Shown here one piece after another: positions 5,907-8,253 of a stretch of DNA of 8,253 nt (positions are counted from its first letter, which is position 1; each line of letters begins with the position of its first letter). Where the stretch lies: NCBI GenBank assembly GCA_020354275.1, contig CP070645.1, positions 250,144-258,396 of the forward strand, given 5' to 3'. A program made the translations under genes and the position numbers. A model generated the notes under the pieces. That model ran no database searches. It was not told the origin of the DNA and saw only the letters and a program-made list of their open reading frames with translations. The stretch comes from Dehalococcoidales bacterium. GTDB lineage: Bacteria; Chloroflexota; Dehalococcoidia; Dehalococcoidales; UBA2162.

Positions 5907-6809
5907 TCAGGTAAGGGATATGAAGGAAATCCCGCCGACAATCATGGCGGTACCGATAAGCCGCAGGGCTATTATACGCCTGCTCGATTGCCATTTGAGA
6001 AATCCCGGTGCCAACCGGCTCAGAACAAGGGCAAATAGGACCACGAACATGGGGCGGCTGCCCACGATGGGAGATACCAGTGATACCGGGCCATTGGCCA
6101 GTGCCCATATTGATAACACAATACCGAGTGGTGCCAGCACCTCGTTGAAAAATATGATAGCCAGGGTTGTTGACCTGTTTTCTATGTTACTTAACTGCTT
6201 GAGGATATACGGGCGTGCCGATACCAGCAGGAAGACGCCGGAAATGCAGAATGCGGTAAGATAAAACATATTCCAGAATGAGATGTAATCAAGGACATAC
6301 TTGCTGGATATATCGGCCAGGGCAAACAACAGGCTGGAAGCGAGGAGAAGAATGAATGGTTTCCCCAGCCAGGTTGTTGCACCCGAAGAACTGTGTTGTA
6401 TTGAGACCATTACTGCCCCGGCAACCACGATGATAATCGCCAGCCATTGCAGCGGGTACAGGCTTTCGCCCAGCAGGGGCACGGCTATGATCGCCACGAA
6501 AACAGGGTAGGTCTGTACCACCGGGATAACGCGGGAAACATCTTCCCTGGTAAGGTTATAGAGCATGATGAGCACGGCGATTACCCGTGCTGTCCCGGAG
6601 AGCAGTGCTATCAGGATTACACGGGGTTCTGTGTTTTCCGGTAGGGGGAACACAAAGAATAAAACAATGGCGAAAACCAGGTGTATGGCACCGACCGGCA
6701 GCAGGAATGACCTCAGACCGGGCATTCGACGGGATAGCAGGTGGCTATCAATTATGTTGACTACTCCCGCAGTAGCTGCGCTCAGTATTGCTGCACTAGT
6801 CCAGTTCAC
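5907..6809 (-). CDS. EamA/DMT-superfamily transporter
   Basis: This 300-residue, very hydrophobic inner-membrane protein has about ten predicted transmembrane helices, arranged as two EamA repeats (about 3-137 and 148-298). Family features are visible. The first helix pattern resembles drug/metabolite transporters. A Pro-rich helix, VIPVVQTYPVFVAIIAVPLLGE (94-115), ends in the GE typical of the fourth helix. Its counterpart in the second half is the PVSLVSPIVGSRPMFVVLFAL stretch. The substrate cannot be told; members export metabolites, amino acids or nucleotide precursors. The start is GTG at 6809; an in-frame TGA at 6824-6822 limits extension, and no good SD is seen. A 9-codon ATG frame beginning at 6825 overlaps this start out of frame. 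No clear promoter was found upstream. Length is normal for the family. Confidence 0.88.
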   Translation of the reverse strand: MNWTSAAILSAATAGVVNIIDSHLLSRRMPGLRSFLLPVGAIHLVFAIVLFFVFPLPENTEPRVILIALLSGTARVIAVLIMLYNLTREDVSRVIPVVQTYPVFVAIIAVPLLGESLYPLQWLAIIIVVAGAVMVSIQHSSSGATTWLGKPFILLLASSLLFALADISSKYVLDYISFWNMFYLTAFCISGVFLLVSARPYILKQLSNIENRSTTLAIIFFNEVLAPLGIVLSIWALANGPVSLVSPIVGSRPMFVVLFALVLSRLAPGFLKWQSSRRIIALRLIGTAMIVGGISFISLT

Positions 6810-6971
6810 CGGTATCGCTACTCATTTCTCAGCCTTGGGCTATCGTGATAAAGAAAGCGAAGATTACGTTCTCTCCTGACAAACCAGCCTTCACCCTCAC
6901 AATAGTATGACGAACGCTGATGACCAGTCAATGCAGGGTTGGAAAATACTGCGTGGCAGTTTGGTATTGCG

Positions 6972-7000
6972 TTGACCGTAGGTTTCTCAACTGATAGGAT
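6972..7000 (+). promoter_or_regulatory. Promoter of the ABC exporter operon
   Basis: TTGACC (6972-6977, 5 of 6 to the -35 consensus) and TAGGAT (6995-7000, 4 of 6 to the -10) are separated by exactly 17 bp. Transcription would begin near 7007, about 29 nt before the ATG at 7036. The rest of the 217-bp gap from 6810 to 7026 shows no gene or clear repeat. Confidence 0.5.
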
Positions 7001-7035
7001 AAACGTTACTGGATTTTACAGGAACAGTGGGTGCC

Positions 7036-7956
7036 ATGCCTGTCATTGAAGTTCAGCACATAACTAAAAAATTCAAGGATCTGGTAGCTGTGGACGACGC
7101 CAACCTTGAAATAGAGGAAGGCGAGTGCTTTGGCCTGCTTGGCCCCAACGGGGCTGGTAAGACCTCGCTCATCAGGATGATCATTGCCATCTCACCGCCT
7201 TCTGAAGGCGATATCTGGGTTCAGGGCAGGGATATAAAACAATACCCGCGTCAGGTAAAGGCTGTGCTGGGTGTAGTACCGCAGATGGATAACCTCGACG
7301 AAGACCTGACGGTTCTGCAGAACCTGACTACTTTTGCCCGGTATTTCGCTATACCGAGAGATGAGGCATACCGCCGCAGTCTGGAACTCCTTAAGTTCTT
7401 CCAGCTCGAGGGCAAGCATAAGAGCCGGATTAGGGAATTATCAGGCGGTATGAAGCGGCTTCTATTGTTAGCCAGGGGTCTGATTAACCGGCCTGAAATT
7501 ATCATCCTCGACGAACCAACGGTAGGTCTTGACCCTCAGACCAAGCACATGGTGTGGCAGAAATTGGGTGAGTTGAAGGTGCAGGGAACAACTCAGCTTC
7601 TATGCACCCAGAACATGGAGGAGGCAGCCATACTCTGCGACCGGGTGACGGTGATGCACCACGGCAGGATACTAACACAGGATACCCCCCGGGCTCTGCT
7701 GGCCCGATATGTCGGTGATGAGGTTCTGGGGATTGAAATGGACTCAGAGAATAAGAGTAGGCTGGTTAATGACCTAATTGACGGTGGCTTTGACTTCATC
7801 GATATGGGCGATATCATTCAGGTCTTCCATGTAACCAGAGATGAACTGGTCGGGAGAATAGAACATTTACCGGAGAGGCTGATAGAGAGGCCGGCCACCC
7901 TAGAGGACGTGTTCTTCCGGCTCACCGGGCAAACGCTGGATGTGGGCGAAGTATGA
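7036..7956 (+). CDS. ABC transporter ATP-binding protein, NodI/DrrA type
   Basis: This is the cytoplasmic ATPase of an ABC-2 type exporter. From the ATG at 7036 it is 306 residues long. It has Walker A GPNGAGKT (36-43), Q-loop VVPQMDNLDEDLTV (80-93) with the DNLD run typical of the NodI/DrrA branch, signature LSGGMKR (135-141), Walker B IIILDEP (155-161) and D-loop GLDP (164-167). The H-loop reads CTQNMEEA, so the switch histidine (normally THxMEEA) is Gln 192, codon CAG at 7609-7611. A C-terminal extension (about 220-306) is usual for this branch. A GTG at 7027 in the same frame could add three residues; AGGA (7020-7023) is 3 nt from GTG and 12 nt from ATG, so the choice is open. The permease gene starts 24 bp downstream. 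The substrate is unknown; relatives export lipo-oligosaccharides or drugs. Confidence 0.93.
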   Translation: MPVIEVQHITKKFKDLVAVDDANLEIEEGECFGLLGPNGAGKTSLIRMIIAISPPSEGDIWVQGRDIKQYPRQVKAVLGVVPQMDNLDEDLTVLQNLTTFARYFAIPRDEAYRRSLELLKFFQLEGKHKSRIRELSGGMKRLLLLARGLINRPEIIILDEPTVGLDPQTKHMVWQKLGELKVQGTTQLLCTQNMEEAAILCDRVTVMHHGRILTQDTPRALLARYVGDEVLGIEMDSENKSRLVNDLIDGGFDFIDMGDIIQVFHVTRDELVGRIEHLPERLIERPATLEDVFFRLTGQTLDVGEV

Positions 7957-7980
7957 TAATGGGCGGGGTAGTTTAAGCAG

Positions 7981-8253
7981 ATGAGGATGTTTTCCTGGCG
8001 CTTTATTCGAATGTGGCAGCGTAATCGGGATGTTTTCTTCCGGTTGTGGCGCTCAGAGGCACCCGTTATAATAGCCGAGCCGGTTCTGGTTCTGCTGGCC
8101 ATGGGCCTGGGTCTGGGGGCCTATGTCGCCCTGGTTGACGGCCAGCGGTATATCGAGTTTGTTGCCCCCGGTGTTATCGCCAGCTACGGGATGTTTGCCG
8201 CCAGCTTTGAGTGCACCTACGGCAGTTTCTTCCGTATGGAGGAACGCAGGACA
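7981..8253 (+). CDS. ABC-2 type permease, NodJ/DrrB type (N-terminal part, cut by right edge)
   Basis: This is the membrane partner of the preceding ATPase; only the first 91 residues are in the window. A basic, Trp-rich N-terminus (FSWRFIRMWQRNRDVFFRLW) is followed by the amphipathic EPVL segment and a first membrane helix (about 33-53, Gly/Leu-rich). YIEFVAPGVIAS and FECTYGSFFRMEERRT come next; this is the layout of the NodJ/DrrB permease family, where PG(L/V)xA and the E(C/A)T(Y/F)GSxxR motif are characteristic. An in-frame TAG at 7969-7971 restricts the start to the ATG at 7981 or 7987; the SD is weak for both. The 24-bp gap to the ATPase gene implies one operon and a heteromeric exporter. 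Confidence 0.9.
   Translation, partial: MRMFSWRFIRMWQRNRDVFFRLWRSEAPVIIAEPVLVLLAMGLGLGAYVALVDGQRYIEFVAPGVIASYGMFAASFECTYGSFFRMEERRT

Noticed and set aside
6907..6975. A possible 22-codon peptide (ATG to TGA) upstream of the ABC operon
   Set aside because: It has no SD, no hydrophobic or other distinctive pattern, and its end runs into the -35 box of the proposed promoter.
6810..7026. Gap between the divergent EamA and ABC genes examined for tRNA, riboswitch or repeats
   Set aside because: Apart from the TTGACC-17-TAGGAT promoter, I see no cloverleaf, strong hairpin with T-run or repeated element.

Overview
The window is about 8.25 kb of moderately GC-rich bacterial chromosome and is almost fully coding. 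It holds eight protein genes and part of a ninth. I see no RNA gene, insertion sequence or CRISPR array. The gene set mixes housekeeping functions (PRPP synthesis, tRNA 3'-end repair, a pyruvate-kinase-family enzyme), an anaerobe-type oxidative-stress protein (rubrerythrin), a CbbQ/NorQ AAA+ ATPase with its partner, and two transport systems. This looks most like an anaerobic or microaerophilic environmental bacterium. Chloroflexota of the Dehalococcoidia type is my best guess, but it rests on general resemblance of gene content and protein sequence, not on a marker gene.

Layout: (1) Positions 1-2756, minus strand: prs (PRPP synthetase), then cbbQ/norQ, then a NorD/CoxE-like partner that runs off the left edge. 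The last two are 9 bp apart and were probably co-translated. (2) A 125-bp divergent intergenic region (2757-2881) carries back-to-back extended -10 promoters. (3) Positions 2882-4584, plus strand: a pyruvate kinase homologue that lacks the whole B (lid) domain, then rubrerythrin. (4) Positions 4619-6809, minus strand: a ten-helix EamA/DMT transporter followed by a CCA/poly(A) polymerase-family tRNA nucleotidyltransferase with its own promoter in the 40-bp gap. (5) Positions 7036-8253, plus strand: a NodI/DrrA-type ABC ATPase and the start of its NodJ/DrrB-type permease, cut by the right edge.

How the genes work together: cbbQ and the NorD-like protein form a MoxR-AAA+/partner module of the kind that remodels or activates metalloenzymes, but no client (nitric oxide reductase, RuBisCO, CO dehydrogenase) lies in the window. 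The ABC ATPase and permease form one exporter. The other genes are not evidently linked in function. No wholly new system is obvious. The strongest oddities are the B-domain-less pyruvate kinase, six 37-residue repeats in the NorD-like protein, an ABC ATPase with Gln in place of the switch His, an insertion in the CbbQ AAA+ core, a shortened PRPP loop in the PRPP synthetase, and TGnTATAAT promoters placed so close to start codons that the transcripts would be nearly leaderless.
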